The notes: generated by a model not told the origin, from the sequence alone. Counted from the first letter of the stretch, positions 52,068 through 61,757 are shown. The stretch: DNA of 64,000 bases from Dolichospermum planctonicum (GCF_005402965.1 NZ_BJCF01000023.1:1-64000), one strand, 5' to 3'. Program-made: numbers and translations.

Positions 52068-53159
52068 ATGCTAAGAGCCGGAATTGTCGGACTTCCCAAC
52101 GTCGGAAAATCAACCTTATTTAACGCTGTAGTCGCTAACGCTAAAGCTGAAGCCGCTAATTTCCCATTTTGCACCATTGAACCCAATGTTGGCATGGTCT
52201 CAGTCCCCGATGACCGGTTAAACGTTTTAGCAAAAATTGCTACCTCAGTACAAATTGTCCCCGCCCGTGTGGAATTTGTGGACATTGCTGGCTTGGTCAA
52301 AGGTGCGAGTCAAGGAGAAGGACTAGGTAATCAATTTTTATCCCACATTCGAGAAGTTGATGCCATAGTTCATGTTGTCCGTTGTTTTGAAAATGATGAT
52401 ATCATTCACGTAGCCGGTTCTGTTGACCCAGCGCGAGATATTGAAATCATTAATTTAGAACTTGGTTTATCAGATTTATCCCAAATTGAAAAACGCATTG
52501 AGAGAACTCGCAAAGCCGCACGCACTAGTAAAGATGCACAATTTGAAGTGACAATTTTAGAAAAATTAGCCGCTGCTTTAAATGAAGGTAAATCTGTCCG
52601 TCAAGTCAGTTTGACTACAGAAGAATCTGAAATTATTAAAGGATTAGGATTACTTACCAATAAACCAATTATTTATGCTGCTAATGTGTCTGAAGAAGAC
52701 TTAGCAACGGGTAATGATTTTGTGGAAAAAGTTCGAGAAGTCGCTGCGATCGAAAATGCCCAAGTTGTGATAGTATCCGCACAAGTAGAAGCGGAATTAG
52801 TCGAATTACCAGAAGCCGATAAAGCTGACTTTCTGGAATCTTTAGGTGTGAAAGAAGGTGGTTTAAAATCCTTAATTCGTGCAACTTACACCCTTTTAGG
52901 TTTGCGGACTTATTTCACCTGTGGACCAAAAGAAACCCGCGCTTGGACAATAAATGCCGGAATGTCAGCACCCCAAGCGGCAGGAGTCATTCACTCTGAT
53001 TTTGAACGGGGATTTATTCGCGCTGAAACTGTCGCTTATAATGATTTAGTAAATTATGGTTCCATGAATGCAGCCAAAGAAAAAGGATTAGTGAGAAGTG
53101 AAGGAAAAGAGTATATTGTCCAAGAAGGTGATGTGATGTTATTCCGATTTAATGTGTAG
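52068..53159 (+). CDS. ychF: Redox-regulated ATPase/GTPase YchF
   Basis: A 363-residue Obg-family protein. The P-loop GLPNVGKSTLFNAVV is at the N-terminus, then DIAGLVKGASQGEGLGNQFL, and the base-recognition loop is altered to KPIIYAANVSEED, as in YchF, which prefers ATP. The C-terminal TGS domain has ETRAWTINAGMSAPQAAGVI. It binds ribosomes and is linked to oxidative-stress control. Length is standard. Confidence 0.96.
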   Translation: MLRAGIVGLPNVGKSTLFNAVVANAKAEAANFPFCTIEPNVGMVSVPDDRLNVLAKIATSVQIVPARVEFVDIAGLVKGASQGEGLGNQFLSHIREVDAIVHVVRCFENDDIIHVAGSVDPARDIEIINLELGLSDLSQIEKRIERTRKAARTSKDAQFEVTILEKLAAALNEGKSVRQVSLTTEESEIIKGLGLLTNKPIIYAANVSEEDLATGNDFVEKVREVAAIENAQVVIVSAQVEAELVELPEADKADFLESLGVKEGGLKSLIRATYTLLGLRTYFTCGPKETRAWTINAGMSAPQAAGVIHSDFERGFIRAETVAYNDLVNYGSMNAAKEKGLVRSEGKEYIVQEGDVMLFRFNV

Positions 53160-53387
53160 CAATTAGCTAACGCCACGCTACGCTATCGGCGATTAGAAAT
53201 CGCTAACGAAGTCCACCTACGTGGACTAACTAAAAATTAAGGGTTTGAAACATAAAAGATGGGTTTTGTCTGTGTGCAAGATGAACTGCCACTTCCATTC
53301 ACCAAGGCAAGTAATAAATTAGACTGTATTTTAATTCTTGTGGGGTGGGCATCCCTGACGGACTTCATGTATAAATTAAATGTATTT
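53160..53387. repeat. Intergenic palindromic repeats downstream of ychF
   Basis: GCGATT-AGA-AATCGC (53189-53203) and AGTCCAC-CTAC-GTGGACT (53210-53227) are two neighbouring palindromes. Related pieces (GCGATTTCTAATCGC) occur at about 27132-27146. They are typical dispersed repeats of Nostocales intergenic DNA. Confidence 0.65.
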
Positions 53388-53599
53388 TAACAGCAATTTA
53401 AGATCAAACCCGCCACAAGAACGGTAAAATTATTATGACACAACATTATGGTAGAGGTGAAGGTGGAATCAGAGTTGATGATGACCGCCCTGGAAATAAA
53501 GGACAAAATATCACTCAACTGGTTTAATCATTGTGGCTTATTTTTTGAGCCTATTTAGATAGCTCTTTTTGTGGCGGGTTTGATCGCAAACTGCTGTAA
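53388..53599. mobile_element. MITE related to the IS630-type remnant at 47 kb
   Basis: About 212 bp bounded by inverted ends: TTAACAGCAATTT...GATCAAACCCGCCACAA on the left and TTGTGGCGGGTTTGATCGCA...CTGCTGTAA on the right. The left end, inverted, matches 47385-47430 almost base for base over about 45 bp, including AATTTTACC next to the shared core. Inside is only a 30-codon frame (MTQHYGRGEGGIRVDDDRP) with no transposase similarity. It is probably a non-autonomous derivative mobilised by that IS630-type transposase. Confidence 0.8.
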
Positions 53600-54169
53600 C
53601 ATCTAAAAGAGATACTAGTATTCACCGGTCAGCAGTCAGTGGGTTCTTGAAAAGGGAACTAAATCCAAAATTAGCGCTGATAGCTGAACATTCGCTTGTT
53701 AAAAGTGAGATTAAATTAATCACCAGTATTTAACTCTGGCTTTGAAAACTCGAAATAAAAATTTTCACCAGCCGACTACTTTAAACCACATTTATGAAGA
53801 TAAAATAAATTTTTTGCCCTGATTTTATATCAAAATATATTGTATTAAAATTTTTATCTATATAAAAAACTTATCATTAAGCCAATTAATTTGACAATGC
53901 TAGACATTTTATGATATGTAGTTTTGTTTGGGAGGGTTAACCAAAAACCCCACATCAATGGTTCACTGTTTGGATTTACCCCCCCAAAATGCTGGTAAAA
54001 TCACTCTCCTCAGTACACTAACTCCAAAGAAAGAATTAATAGCTACTCATTAACCCATCAACCTGTGTCATGGTAATTGGATATCTAATATTGTTGATAT
54101 AGATATCCAAAATTTTAGCCTGTGCTAAAATCAGCATACCGGCACGACGCAGGTGATGGGAAAAATGCC
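53600..54169. other. Intergenic region upstream of clpC
   Basis: 570 bp, AT-rich, with no gene supported. It contains the clpC promoter region; the run GGAGGGTTAACCAAAAACCC at about 53931-53950 contains a small inverted repeat. No defined operator seen. Confidence 0.4.
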
Positions 54170-56641
54170 ATGTTTGAACGCTTCACAGAAAAAGCCATTA
54201 AGGTAATCATGCTGGCCCAAGAAGAGGCCCGCCGTTTAGGTCACAACTTTGTCGGAACTGAGCAGATCCTCTTGGGTCTGATTGGCGAAGGTACAGGGGT
54301 GGCCGCGAAGGTGCTGAAATCAATGGGAGTTAATCTCAAAGATGCTCGCATTGAAGTTGAAAAAATCATAGGACGGGGTTCAGGCTTTGTCGCCGTAGAA
54401 ATTCCGTTTACGCCACGGGCAAAACGGGTTTTAGAACTATCCTTGGAAGAAGCACGCCAATTGGGGCATAACTACATTGGTACCGAGCATCTGCTGTTGG
54501 GACTGATCCGCGAAGGTGAAGGTGTGGCAGCTAGGGTGCTAGAAAACCTGGGTGTAGATTTGACCAAGGTGAGAACCCAAGTGATTCGGATGTTGGGAGA
54601 AACGGCGGAAGTTACGCCGGGTGGCCCCTCTGGTCGCACGAAAACCCCAACTCTCGATGAGTTTGGTTCGAACCTGACCCAAATGGCCATAGATAACAAG
54701 CTCGATCCTGTGGTGGGACGCGCCAAGGAAATTGAGCGGGTAATCCAAATTTTGGGTCGCCGGACGAAAAATAATCCCGTGTTGATAGGAGAACCAGGTG
54801 TTGGTAAAACCGCCATCGCCGAAGGTTTAGCTTCACGTATCGCCAGCAAGGATATCCCCGATATCCTGGAAGATAAGCGTGTAGTCACTCTTGATATTGG
54901 TCTGCTGGTAGCAGGAACTAAATATCGTGGTGAATTTGAAGAACGTCTGAAAAAAATTATGGATGAAATCCGCTCGGCGGGTAATGTCATCCTAGTTATT
55001 GACGAAGTTCACACCCTCATCGGTGCGGGCGCGGCGGAAGGGGCTATTGATGCAGCGAATATCCTCAAGCCAGCTTTGGCCCGGGGTGAATTACAATGTA
55101 TCGGCGCGACTACTTTGGATGAGTACCGCAAGCACATTGAACGGGATGCAGCGTTGGAAAGACGCTTCCAGCCTGTGATGGTGGGTGAGCCAAGCGTTGA
55201 TGAGACAATAGAAATTTTATATGGTTTGCGCGATCGCTATGAAGCACACCACAAGCTGAAAATATCCGATGAAGCATTGGTGGCGGCGGCTAAGTTGTCT
55301 GATCGTTACATTAGCGATCGCTATTTGCCAGATAAAGCCATTGATTTGGTGGATGAAGCCGGCTCACGGGTGCGCTTAATTAACTCCCAACTGCCCCCAG
55401 CAGCTAAGGAATTAGACAAAGAACTACGGCAAATCTTAAAAGAAAAAGATGATGCAGTCCGTTCTCAGGACTTTGATCGGGCGGGGGAATTGCGCGATCG
55501 GGAAATGGAAATCAAGGCGGAAATCCGCACTATTGCCCAAACTAAGAGTAACGGCTCTAGTGGTGACGGTATTGAACCCGTAGTTACAGAAGAAGACATT
55601 GCTCACATTGTCGCTTCCTGGACTGGTGTACCAGTTAACAAACTCACTGAATCTGAGTCCGAGAAGTTGCTGCACATGGAAGATACCTTACATCAGCGCC
55701 TCATCGGTCAAGATGACGCTGTGAAGGCTGTTTCCCGCGCTATTCGTCGCGCTCGTGTCGGTTTAAAAAATCCTAATCGGCCGATCGCTAGTTTTGTCTT
55801 CTCCGGTCCAACTGGGGTGGGTAAAACTGAATTGGCAAAATCCTTAGCCTCTTATTTCTTCGGTTCAGAAGAAGCGATGATTCGCTTAGATATGTCCGAA
55901 TACATGGAGCGTCACACCGTCAGTAAGTTGATCGGTTCACCTCCTGGTTATGTCGGTTACAACGAAGGTGGTCAGCTAACAGAAGCTGTCCGTCGTCGTC
56001 CTTACACTGTGGTGTTATTCGATGAAATCGAAAAAGCCCACCCGGATGTCTTCAATATGCTCTTACAAATTTTGGAAGATGGGCGTTTAACTGACGCGAA
56101 AGGTCGCACGGTGGACTTTAAGAACACTTTGCTGATTTTAACTTCCAATATTGGTTCTAAGGTAATTGAAAAAGGCGGTAGCGGTATTGGTTTCGATTTT
56201 GCTGAAGATGCTAACGAATCTCAATATAATCGCATTCGTTCTTTAGTGAATGAGGAACTGAAGAATTACTTCCGTCCTGAGTTCTTGAACCGGTTAGATG
56301 AAATTATCGTCTTCCGTCAGTTGAATAAGGCTGAAGTCACGGAAATCGCCGATATCATGCTCAAGGAAGTGTTTGGTCGCTTGACGGAAAAGGGCATTGT
56401 CTTAGAAGTTACAGACCGCTTCAAGGATCGCTTGATCACTGAGGGTTACAGTCCTAGCTACGGTGCAAGGCCATTACGTCGGGCAATTATGCGCTTGTTA
56501 GAAGATAGTTTGGCGGAAGAAATTCTGTCTGGACGTATCAAAGACGGCGATACTGCTCTTGTTGACGTTGATGAAAATGGCATTGTGCAAGTTAGTTCTC
56601 AGCAAACACGGGAGTTATTACCCCAAGGTGTTGAGTCTTAG
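54170..56641 (+). CDS. clpC: ATP-dependent Clp protease ATPase subunit ClpC
   Basis: 823 residues from the ATG 54170 ([20 protein letters not shown]), the invariant start of the family; the upstream GTG at 54122 is not used. There are two N-terminal Clp repeats, AAA domain 1 with GEPGVGKTA and [12 protein letters not shown], a UVR motif in the linker ([18 protein letters not shown]), and AAA domain 2 with [20 protein letters not shown] and the ClpP-docking region near GIGF. ClpC unfolds proteins for ClpP, including tmRNA-tagged ones, and is essential in cyanobacteria. Confidence 0.98.
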   Translation: MFERFTEKAIKVIMLAQEEARRLGHNFVGTEQILLGLIGEGTGVAAKVLKSMGVNLKDARIEVEKIIGRGSGFVAVEIPFTPRAKRVLELSLEEARQLGHNYIGTEHLLLGLIREGEGVAARVLENLGVDLTKVRTQVIRMLGETAEVTPGGPSGRTKTPTLDEFGSNLTQMAIDNKLDPVVGRAKEIERVIQILGRRTKNNPVLIGEPGVGKTAIAEGLASRIASKDIPDILEDKRVVTLDIGLLVAGTKYRGEFEERLKKIMDEIRSAGNVILVIDEVHTLIGAGAAEGAIDAANILKPALARGELQCIGATTLDEYRKHIERDAALERRFQPVMVGEPSVDETIEILYGLRDRYEAHHKLKISDEALVAAAKLSDRYISDRYLPDKAIDLVDEAGSRVRLINSQLPPAAKELDKELRQILKEKDDAVRSQDFDRAGELRDREMEIKAEIRTIAQTKSNGSSGDGIEPVVTEEDIAHIVASWTGVPVNKLTESESEKLLHMEDTLHQRLIGQDDAVKAVSRAIRRARVGLKNPNRPIASFVFSGPTGVGKTELAKSLASYFFGSEEAMIRLDMSEYMERHTVSKLIGSPPGYVGYNEGGQLTEAVRRRPYTVVLFDEIEKAHPDVFNMLLQILEDGRLTDAKGRTVDFKNTLLILTSNIGSKVIEKGGSGIGFDFAEDANESQYNRIRSLVNEELKNYFRPEFLNRLDEIIVFRQLNKAEVTEIADIMLKEVFGRLTEKGIVLEVTDRFKDRLITEGYSPSYGARPLRRAIMRLLEDSLAEEILSGRIKDGDTALVDVDENGIVQVSSQQTRELLPQGVES

Positions 56642-56665
56642 TTAGGTTTTTTAATTGTTAATTGC

Positions 56666-56699
56666 ACGGTGGAGGATTTCGGTTCTCTACCGTTTTTTT
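56666..56699 (+). terminator. Rho-independent terminator of clpC
   Basis: ACGGTGGAG pairs with CTCTACCGT (one G-U) around a 12-16 nt loop, followed by seven T. It starts 25 bp after the clpC stop. Confidence 0.8.
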
Positions 56700-56827
56700 G
56701 TTTCGCGCAAAGACGCTAAGGAGCAAATAGGAGAAGGAGATTTTTGTAGCGGACTTAGATGATTGCAACGAACAGTTCGTTGAGAAACTTCCAGGCGCGG
56801 AGAGGGGAAGGAGGTTTTTGTAGGGGA

Positions 56828-57385
56828 CTAGTCATCTTCAACTAACCTCGGATCAGGTACTCCGTAAAGTCGTTCGGCTAGATCTATATCACGTTCATAA
56901 TTTGGTTCATACCCGTAATACTCAAGCTTTGTTAGTGGTCTTTCACTAGAATCATAACTGTAATCATAATTACCGTCTTCAATGTCAAGGCTAAAATCAC
57001 TTTCAGGCTTAATACGGTCTAATAATTTGTCATTGAGTTCAGGAAATTCTAGAGCAAATTTTTCGATAGACGGAATCCAAGACATACCTGAAAAAACGAA
57101 ATGAGAGCATCTTACATAAGGAGTACCTTTCTCCAAAAGGTCTGAAATTAATTCCTGTAATTTTTCATCTTCTGTTAGGAAAACAAATTCTTTATTTTCG
57201 TGTTTACGGAGAAAATTGAGGTAGTCTAAAAAATACAGTCCTCTTTTGTATAAAATTTCATTTGCTCTAGAGTAGAGATTTTCAGACACCAGAGCATATT
57301 TAATACGCCGTCTGCTATTGGGACGATTCAGTTTGATTAAAACTGTTTCATTTTCTTTGACATCAATTTTGTAAACTTTGTACAT
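56828..57385 (-). CDS. Hypothetical protein
   Basis: A 185-residue, strongly charged protein with an acidic, tyrosine-rich C-terminus (DIEDGNYDYSYDSSERPL, YGYEPNYERDIDLAERLYG). The N-terminal part has RRRIKYALVSENLYSRANEI and KEFVFLTEDEKLQELISDLL. No hydrophobic segment. Not recognised. It stands convergent to clpC, among small toxin/antitoxin-like genes, so it may be an accessory gene. Confidence 0.5.
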   Translation of the reverse strand: MYKVYKIDVKENETVLIKLNRPNSRRRIKYALVSENLYSRANEILYKRGLYFLDYLNFLRKHENKEFVFLTEDEKLQELISDLLEKGTPYVRCSHFVFSGMSWIPSIEKFALEFPELNDKLLDRIKPESDFSLDIEDGNYDYSYDSSERPLTKLEYYGYEPNYERDIDLAERLYGVPDPRLVEDD

Positions 57386-57713
57386 GGTTATCTCAACTAA
57401 TCATATATGTACGACTTTCTTAGCATAACATCATGTTTACACTGATTACCAAGAATCAATAAAAAAAAATGGTAACAATAAAAGCATAAAAGGTGCTTAT
57501 ATATTAACTTATAAAAGCTAATAATCACTTTCATTTTTATCTCTCCTGCTGTGTGGGAGATTTTTTTTACAGATGAAGATGCAGCATACAAAATACTTTT
57601 TAGCAAGTAGTAATATCACGACCTTTGAGGACGGTATTCTCCCATATACACCATTTTCGGTTAGATATAGACCTCATTAAGTTTGTTATATAAAGTAAAT
57701 TAGGTAAAATTAA
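57386..57713. other. Intergenic region with a terminator-like hairpin
   Basis: 328 bp, no gene. TCTCC-TGCTGTGTG-GGAGA (57542-57560) followed by eight T has the form of a Rho-independent terminator on the plus strand, but no plus-strand gene precedes it. It may end a small RNA. Confidence 0.4.
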
Positions 57714-58058
57714 ATGACATCAGAATTAATTAATCGTCAAATCACCCTTGACGTTAGACATATTGCCAAGCATTTACCAGGAACACCGCAAATGCAGAGA
57801 CTTCTAAAAAAAGGACAAGCCGCTCATGTATTTAACGATGAAAATACCATGAATCAAGTTGCTCAGTGCATAATAGAAGAAGGTGAGTTTATCGGCACTG
57901 TTCGAGATTATGAACGCTATGGAATGTTTTTTACTGAACCAATAGGTTATAGAATTAGTCCAGATGGTAGTAATATTCCACTTTACTATGGGGAGATAAA
58001 AATCAATGCAGACAACCAATACCACGTCATACCCCGCACCAGACCAAGTGAAGAATAA
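57714..58058 (+). CDS. Putative small toxin-like protein (DUF6972-type)
   Basis: A 114-residue protein with ITLDVRHIAKHLPGTPQMQR, then GQAAHVFNDENTM, GEFIGTVRDYERYGMFFTE, and a beta-rich end YYGEIKINADNQYHVIPRTR. This H...G...HVF...YHVIP layout resembles small secreted or polymorphic-toxin RNase domains, and I recall cyanobacterial copies annotated DUF6972. The following gene overlaps it by 53 bp in another frame, the usual arrangement of a toxin with its immunity or antitoxin gene. Function not proven. Confidence 0.6.
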   Translation: MTSELINRQITLDVRHIAKHLPGTPQMQRLLKKGQAAHVFNDENTMNQVAQCIIEEGEFIGTVRDYERYGMFFTEPIGYRISPDGSNIPLYYGEIKINADNQYHVIPRTRPSEE

Positions 58059-58275
58059 CTGGGAATTTACAGAAGTATGGATAGATCCGATGTTATCACC
58101 TCCATATATTCTGTTATTACTTTGTGATAGTGAGGGAAATTGTCGAATTTATGATCCAAAACAGGGTGATAAGGTTGTATTTTCTAGTAATGATTATGAA
58201 ACTGCCAAGTTATGGTTACTAGAAGATGAGTATGAACCATTTGAAGGTAGGCTTTTAGCTGCTGAATTAGTGTAA
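58006..58275 (+). CDS. Small acidic protein overlapping the toxin-like gene (possible immunity partner)
   Basis: An 89-residue acidic protein: WEFTEVWIDPMLSPPYILL, CDSEGNCRIYDPKQGDKVVF, YETAKLWLLEDEYEPFEGRL. It starts 53 bp before the stop of the preceding gene, so the two are translationally linked. Acidic single-domain proteins of this size often act as immunity proteins. The family is unknown to me; the pairing is inference from overlap. Confidence 0.55.
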   Translation: MQTTNTTSYPAPDQVKNNWEFTEVWIDPMLSPPYILLLLCDSEGNCRIYDPKQGDKVVFSSNDYETAKLWLLEDEYEPFEGRLLAAELV

Positions 58276-58366
58276 GTTAGTATATTTTTTGTTTCGCGCA
58301 ATCTCTCTTATATATCCCCCAGGGTAGACGCTAAGAAAAGTAAGAAATTTTAATAGAGGATGAACG

Positions 58367-58573
58367 ATGACATTAGTTAATTATAAAGCAATGACTCTGA
58401 AAGAATTACGTCGTTATATTCTTACTCACAGAGAAGATATTTCAGCTTTTCACGCTTATGTTGATCGTTCTAAATCTGAAGGACGGATGATCACAATTAA
58501 CCCAAATGATGAAAATTGGAAAGAACAAGTTCAACAGGCGATAATCAAAGATGGAACTGAATCAATTGCATAA
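58367..58573 (+). CDS. Small conserved cyanobacterial protein (DUF6887-like)
   Basis: A 68-residue protein with MTLKELRRYILTHREDISAF, YVDRSKSEGRMITINPNDENW. I recall such proteins as DUF6887, usually encoded beside another short gene in toxin-antitoxin-like pairs. A ribosome site AGAGGATGA precedes the ATG. The partner gene is not visible downstream, where a minus-strand PIN gene begins. A split dispersed repeat lies just upstream (58291-58335). Confidence 0.6.
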   Translation: MTLVNYKAMTLKELRRYILTHREDISAFHAYVDRSKSEGRMITINPNDENWKEQVQQAIIKDGTESIA

Positions 58574-58586
58574 TTCTTGCAGCGTT

Positions 58587-58865
58587 TTAGTAATGGTAAA
58601 AGATTAATTGAAAGTCTAAAATATTTTTATCAACTGTGCAAATGTGTAAATCTGTGAGAATTTGATAAATTGCATCTTGAGCAACTTTTACACCTGCTGC
58701 TTTACGAATAATATAATAAATATTAGTAATTGTAGTAGCAGCAATAAACCCTATAATCTCACTTGCATCAATTTTTGCAAATAGCTTGACTGCATCTTCT
58801 ACAAAAAGTTCTCGTTCCAGCAAAAAATCTAGGACGACATTCGTATCAATAAAAACTCGCTTCAT
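58587..58865 (-). CDS. PIN-domain toxin, C-terminally truncated
   Basis: A 92-residue protein with the PIN start MKRVFIDTNVVLDFLLERE and GFIAATTITNIYYIIRKAAG, then TDLHICTVDKNI. A normal PIN toxin of this type is about 135-140 residues and goes on with the acidic NFADFEDAIQ-type motif. Here the frame ends LDFQLIFYHY instead, so two of the acidic metal ligands are missing. The toxin is probably inactive. It overlaps the antitoxin gene by 4 bp (ATGA). Confidence 0.75.
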   Translation of the reverse strand: MKRVFIDTNVVLDFLLERELFVEDAVKLFAKIDASEIIGFIAATTITNIYYIIRKAAGVKVAQDAIYQILTDLHICTVDKNILDFQLIFYHY

Positions 58866-59083
58866 TGGTATTTTTCAGTTAGATAAGTGACATAATCTCC
58901 ATTAATATTCTCATCACTGGAGATATTTACACTTTTAGCAATACCACGCAGTCGAGATAAATTACCCTGCTTTGATAGTGATATAGTTTCTTGTTGTATT
59001 GATTCTAATATAGTTTGTACCAATTGCCAGCGATCGCTCATTGGTAACTGTAATACTTGTTTTTGCAATTCTTGTAATGTCAT
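58862..59083 (-). CDS. Antitoxin of the PIN toxin pair
   Basis: A 73-residue protein, helical at the N-terminus (LQELQKQVLQLPMSDRWQLV, then QTILESIQQE) and ending with RLRGIAKSVNISSDENINGD and YLTEKYQ, the typical C-terminal tail that wraps a PIN toxin. Its stop overlaps the toxin start in an ATGA. It would neutralise the toxin and repress the operon, although the toxin next to it is truncated. Confidence 0.75.
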   Translation of the reverse strand: MTLQELQKQVLQLPMSDRWQLVQTILESIQQETISLSKQGNLSRLRGIAKSVNISSDENINGDYVTYLTEKYQ

Positions 59084-59470
59084 AAGCAGATATCAAAAAT
59101 TATTCATTTTCATTATATATCAATATGATGTATATCGCGTACAGTCAATTAATATACCCAGATCCGAAGCTATTGCTAATTTAAAGGAAAGATTACTTAT
59201 GTATGGTTATAAACAGTGGCTTGCGGAAGGATAATACTAATGGAAATTCCCCGCATCATACTAATAAAATTCTGTCAACTACCTTTGGAAATATTGCTAT
59301 TTCTTGCTAATTGTGAAAAAATTAGACCGTATTGTCTGAGAAAAAGTAATAAAGAGTAATAGTGAAGTCAGTATAATTTTCAGTATAGTTTTGATTGCTT
59401 TGATTGTTAGCTAAGACTTTTTTGTTTCGGTACTGATATCTAAGTATTCATTGATTAAAGGAATCTGGAC
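59084..59470. other. Intergenic region, possible gene remnant
   Basis: No intact gene. One short frame at about 59160-59233 reads RSEAIANLKERLLMYGYKQW and stops soon after; it may be the tail of a lost small gene. The rest is AT-rich, with a ribosome site AAAGGAATC before the gene at 59471. Confidence 0.35.
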
Positions 59471-60070
59471 ATGAACTCTCTATTTAATAACAACTTCAAG
59501 GGCTGTTTTAGTTTTGTCGCATTAGTATTTATTGGTTACACCGTCAGTACTGTATTGTTTTTTTTGATGCCACATACTGATTATGCAAATATTATTGGTT
59601 TTTTGTCTTTAATATATTATTCATTGACTATTATTCCGACTATGATAAAAACAGTTTTTCCGAATTTTTATAAGCAACAATCTATTTGGAAAAGCTTATT
59701 AAAAACCCGACGCTACACTGGTGTTGCTGCTTTTTGTTTTGCTTGTAATCACGGTGCATTATTGATCTGGACAAGATCTTTAAATCTCTTAGATTTTAAT
59801 ACTTGGATTACTTATTTCCAAGGTTTATCATCAATAATTATTTTCACGATTCTAGCTATAACTTCTAATGATGAAAGTATGATAAAACTTAAAGGAAATT
59901 GGAAAAAAATCCACAATTTAACCTATCTATGTTTGTTTATACTTCCCTGGCATATTTTAGATAAAATGTCCGGTAATTGGACTTATCTCACTCCCTTTGC
60001 AGTTATTTTATCTATGAGTCTATGTTTGCTTTTTGTTGTTAGAAAAATAATTGAATTTAAGAAAAAGTAA
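59471..60070 (+). CDS. Ferric reductase-like/YedZ-type heme membrane protein
   Basis: A 199-residue protein with about six hydrophobic segments. The ferric-reductase-like pattern is visible: RRYTGVAAFCFACNHGALLI with a histidine in one helix and WKKIHNLTYLCLFILPWHIL with two more in another, the likely heme ligands. Members pass electrons across the membrane to a partner such as a sulfoxide reductase or flavoprotein; no partner gene is present. It is 67 bp before the pseudouridine synthase gene. Confidence 0.8.
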   Translation: MNSLFNNNFKGCFSFVALVFIGYTVSTVLFFLMPHTDYANIIGFLSLIYYSLTIIPTMIKTVFPNFYKQQSIWKSLLKTRRYTGVAAFCFACNHGALLIWTRSLNLLDFNTWITYFQGLSSIIIFTILAITSNDESMIKLKGNWKKIHNLTYLCLFILPWHILDKMSGNWTYLTPFAVILSMSLCLLFVVRKIIEFKKK

Positions 60071-60137
60071 ATGATAAAATTCCTGAAAAACTTATAAAAA
60101 AGTTAGTAATTCCTAAACTATATATTTTCTGACTATT

Positions 60138-61757
60138 ATGAATATTCTTCATCCAATTTCCGATTTTATCAACTCTGATGCTATAATTTCTCCCTCACAA
60201 CCAAACTATTACTATGAAGGTAAATGTCCCCAAACTGGTGAAATATTAAGATTACCTCGCACTGGTTTAGCAGAAGCTATAGCCCATAGTCTCATGCAAC
60301 AACTTGAGGAAAATTATCCTTATTCCCGTGAGGGAAAAATGTATGGTATTTTATTAGTTGAATTACCCAATAGTGAATTAAGAGTTATTAAGGCATTTTC
60401 TGGGTTATTCCATGGTAATAGTCTGGTCGAGGGTTGGATTCCACCTATTCCTGGTAGACAGGAAGTGGCTGTATTAGAAACTCAGACTTTAGCAGAATTA
60501 GAAACTATTAAAAAAGAGATAATTAATCTCCAAAAAATTACTGAAAGACAAACATATCAAACTCTTTCTGATGAATATACCCAGGAATTACACGCTATTA
60601 GTTTACATCATCATCATAGCAAACTAGAACGACAGGAACAACGGCAAAAATTAGAGCAAATTCTTAGCGGTGAATCTCTAAAAATTGCCTTAGAAAAACT
60701 AGCAGCAGAAAGCCGTCAACAGGGAATTGAACGCCGAAATATCAAACGCCGTCAAAATGAAGTTTTACAGCCTTTGCAGGAGATTAAAGCCGCCGCAGAT
60801 AGAAGAATTACGGAATTAAGACAACAGCGCAAAGAACTATCTCGCAAATTACAAACACAAATGCACGCTGCTTATAGTCTAACTAATTTTTCTGGACAAT
60901 CTTTATCTTTACAGCAATTATTACCGGGAGGAACACCAACCGGAACGGGGGAATGTTGCGCTCCTAAATTATTACATTATGCTGCAACCCATGGATTAAA
61001 ACCTTTAGCAATGGCTGAATTTTGGTGGGGTAATTCTTCTATAGAAAATAAGGTTTCTGGAGAATTTTATGGTGCTTGTTTGGAAAGATGTCAGCCATTA
61101 ATGGGATTTTTATTATCAGGATTAAAGCTAAATCAACCAGAAATCATTTATGAGGATGAATGGCTAATTGCAGTTAATAAATCATCAGGATTATTGTCTG
61201 TTCCCGGTCGTTATTCTCATAATCAAGATAGTGTAATTAGTCGTTTAGGTTATCTATATAATCAGGAAATAATAGCTGTACATCGTTTAGATCAAGATAC
61301 TTCTGGGATTTTATTAATAGCTAAAGATGTAGTTACCTATTCCCAATTAAGTCAACAATTTGAACAAAGGAAAATTCATAAAGTTTATGAGGCTATAATT
61401 ACAGGTTCTCTAACTATTAATGAAGGGGAAATTAATTTACCTTTATGGGGAAATCCAGATCATCGTCCCTATCAACAAGTGGATTTAGAACGGGGTAAGC
61501 CTAGTTTAACGCGCTTTCGTGTAATAGGCGCAGAAGGAAAATATACCAGAATAGAATTTATACCTCTTACTGGACGTACCCATCAATTACGGGTTCATGC
61601 TGCTGATAAGAGAGGACTGGGAATGAGGATTTTAGGGGATAAACTCTATGGTTGTCTCAAGAGTGTCAGTAGATTATATTTACACGCAAGGGAGTTGAGT
61701 TTTTACCATCCCCATTTAGAAAAAATATTACATTTACAGGTAAAAACACCGTTTTAA
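60138..61757 (+). CDS. RluA-family pseudouridine synthase with a long N-terminal extension
   Basis: A 539-residue protein. The catalytic domain occupies about residues 340-535: YEDEWLIAVNKSSGLLSVPG, the active-site HRLDQDTSGILLIAKD with the catalytic aspartate, KVYEAIITG and PLTGRTHQLRVHAADKRGLG. About 330 residues precede it, with a start that resembles a YeaD-like or substrate-binding domain (YYEGKCPQTGEILRLPRTGL), a coiled coil (about 115-235) and GTGECCAPKLLHYAATHGLK. RluA enzymes modify uridines in rRNA or tRNA. The extended form is known in some bacteria and plants; the target is uncertain. Confidence 0.9.
   Translation: MNILHPISDFINSDAIISPSQPNYYYEGKCPQTGEILRLPRTGLAEAIAHSLMQQLEENYPYSREGKMYGILLVELPNSELRVIKAFSGLFHGNSLVEGWIPPIPGRQEVAVLETQTLAELETIKKEIINLQKITERQTYQTLSDEYTQELHAISLHHHHSKLERQEQRQKLEQILSGESLKIALEKLAAESRQQGIERRNIKRRQNEVLQPLQEIKAAADRRITELRQQRKELSRKLQTQMHAAYSLTNFSGQSLSLQQLLPGGTPTGTGECCAPKLLHYAATHGLKPLAMAEFWWGNSSIENKVSGEFYGACLERCQPLMGFLLSGLKLNQPEIIYEDEWLIAVNKSSGLLSVPGRYSHNQDSVISRLGYLYNQEIIAVHRLDQDTSGILLIAKDVVTYSQLSQQFEQRKIHKVYEAIITGSLTINEGEINLPLWGNPDHRPYQQVDLERGKPSLTRFRVIGAEGKYTRIEFIPLTGRTHQLRVHAADKRGLGMRILGDKLYGCLKSVSRLYLHARELSFYHPHLEKILHLQVKTPF

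Noticed and set aside
54472-54990. 172-codon minus-strand frame opposite clpC
   Set aside because: Shadow produced by biased codon use of clpC; serine/arginine-rich and without motifs.
57542-57568. Hairpin plus T-run as proof of a small RNA gene
   Set aside because: No promoter could be identified; kept only as a note in the intergenic entry.
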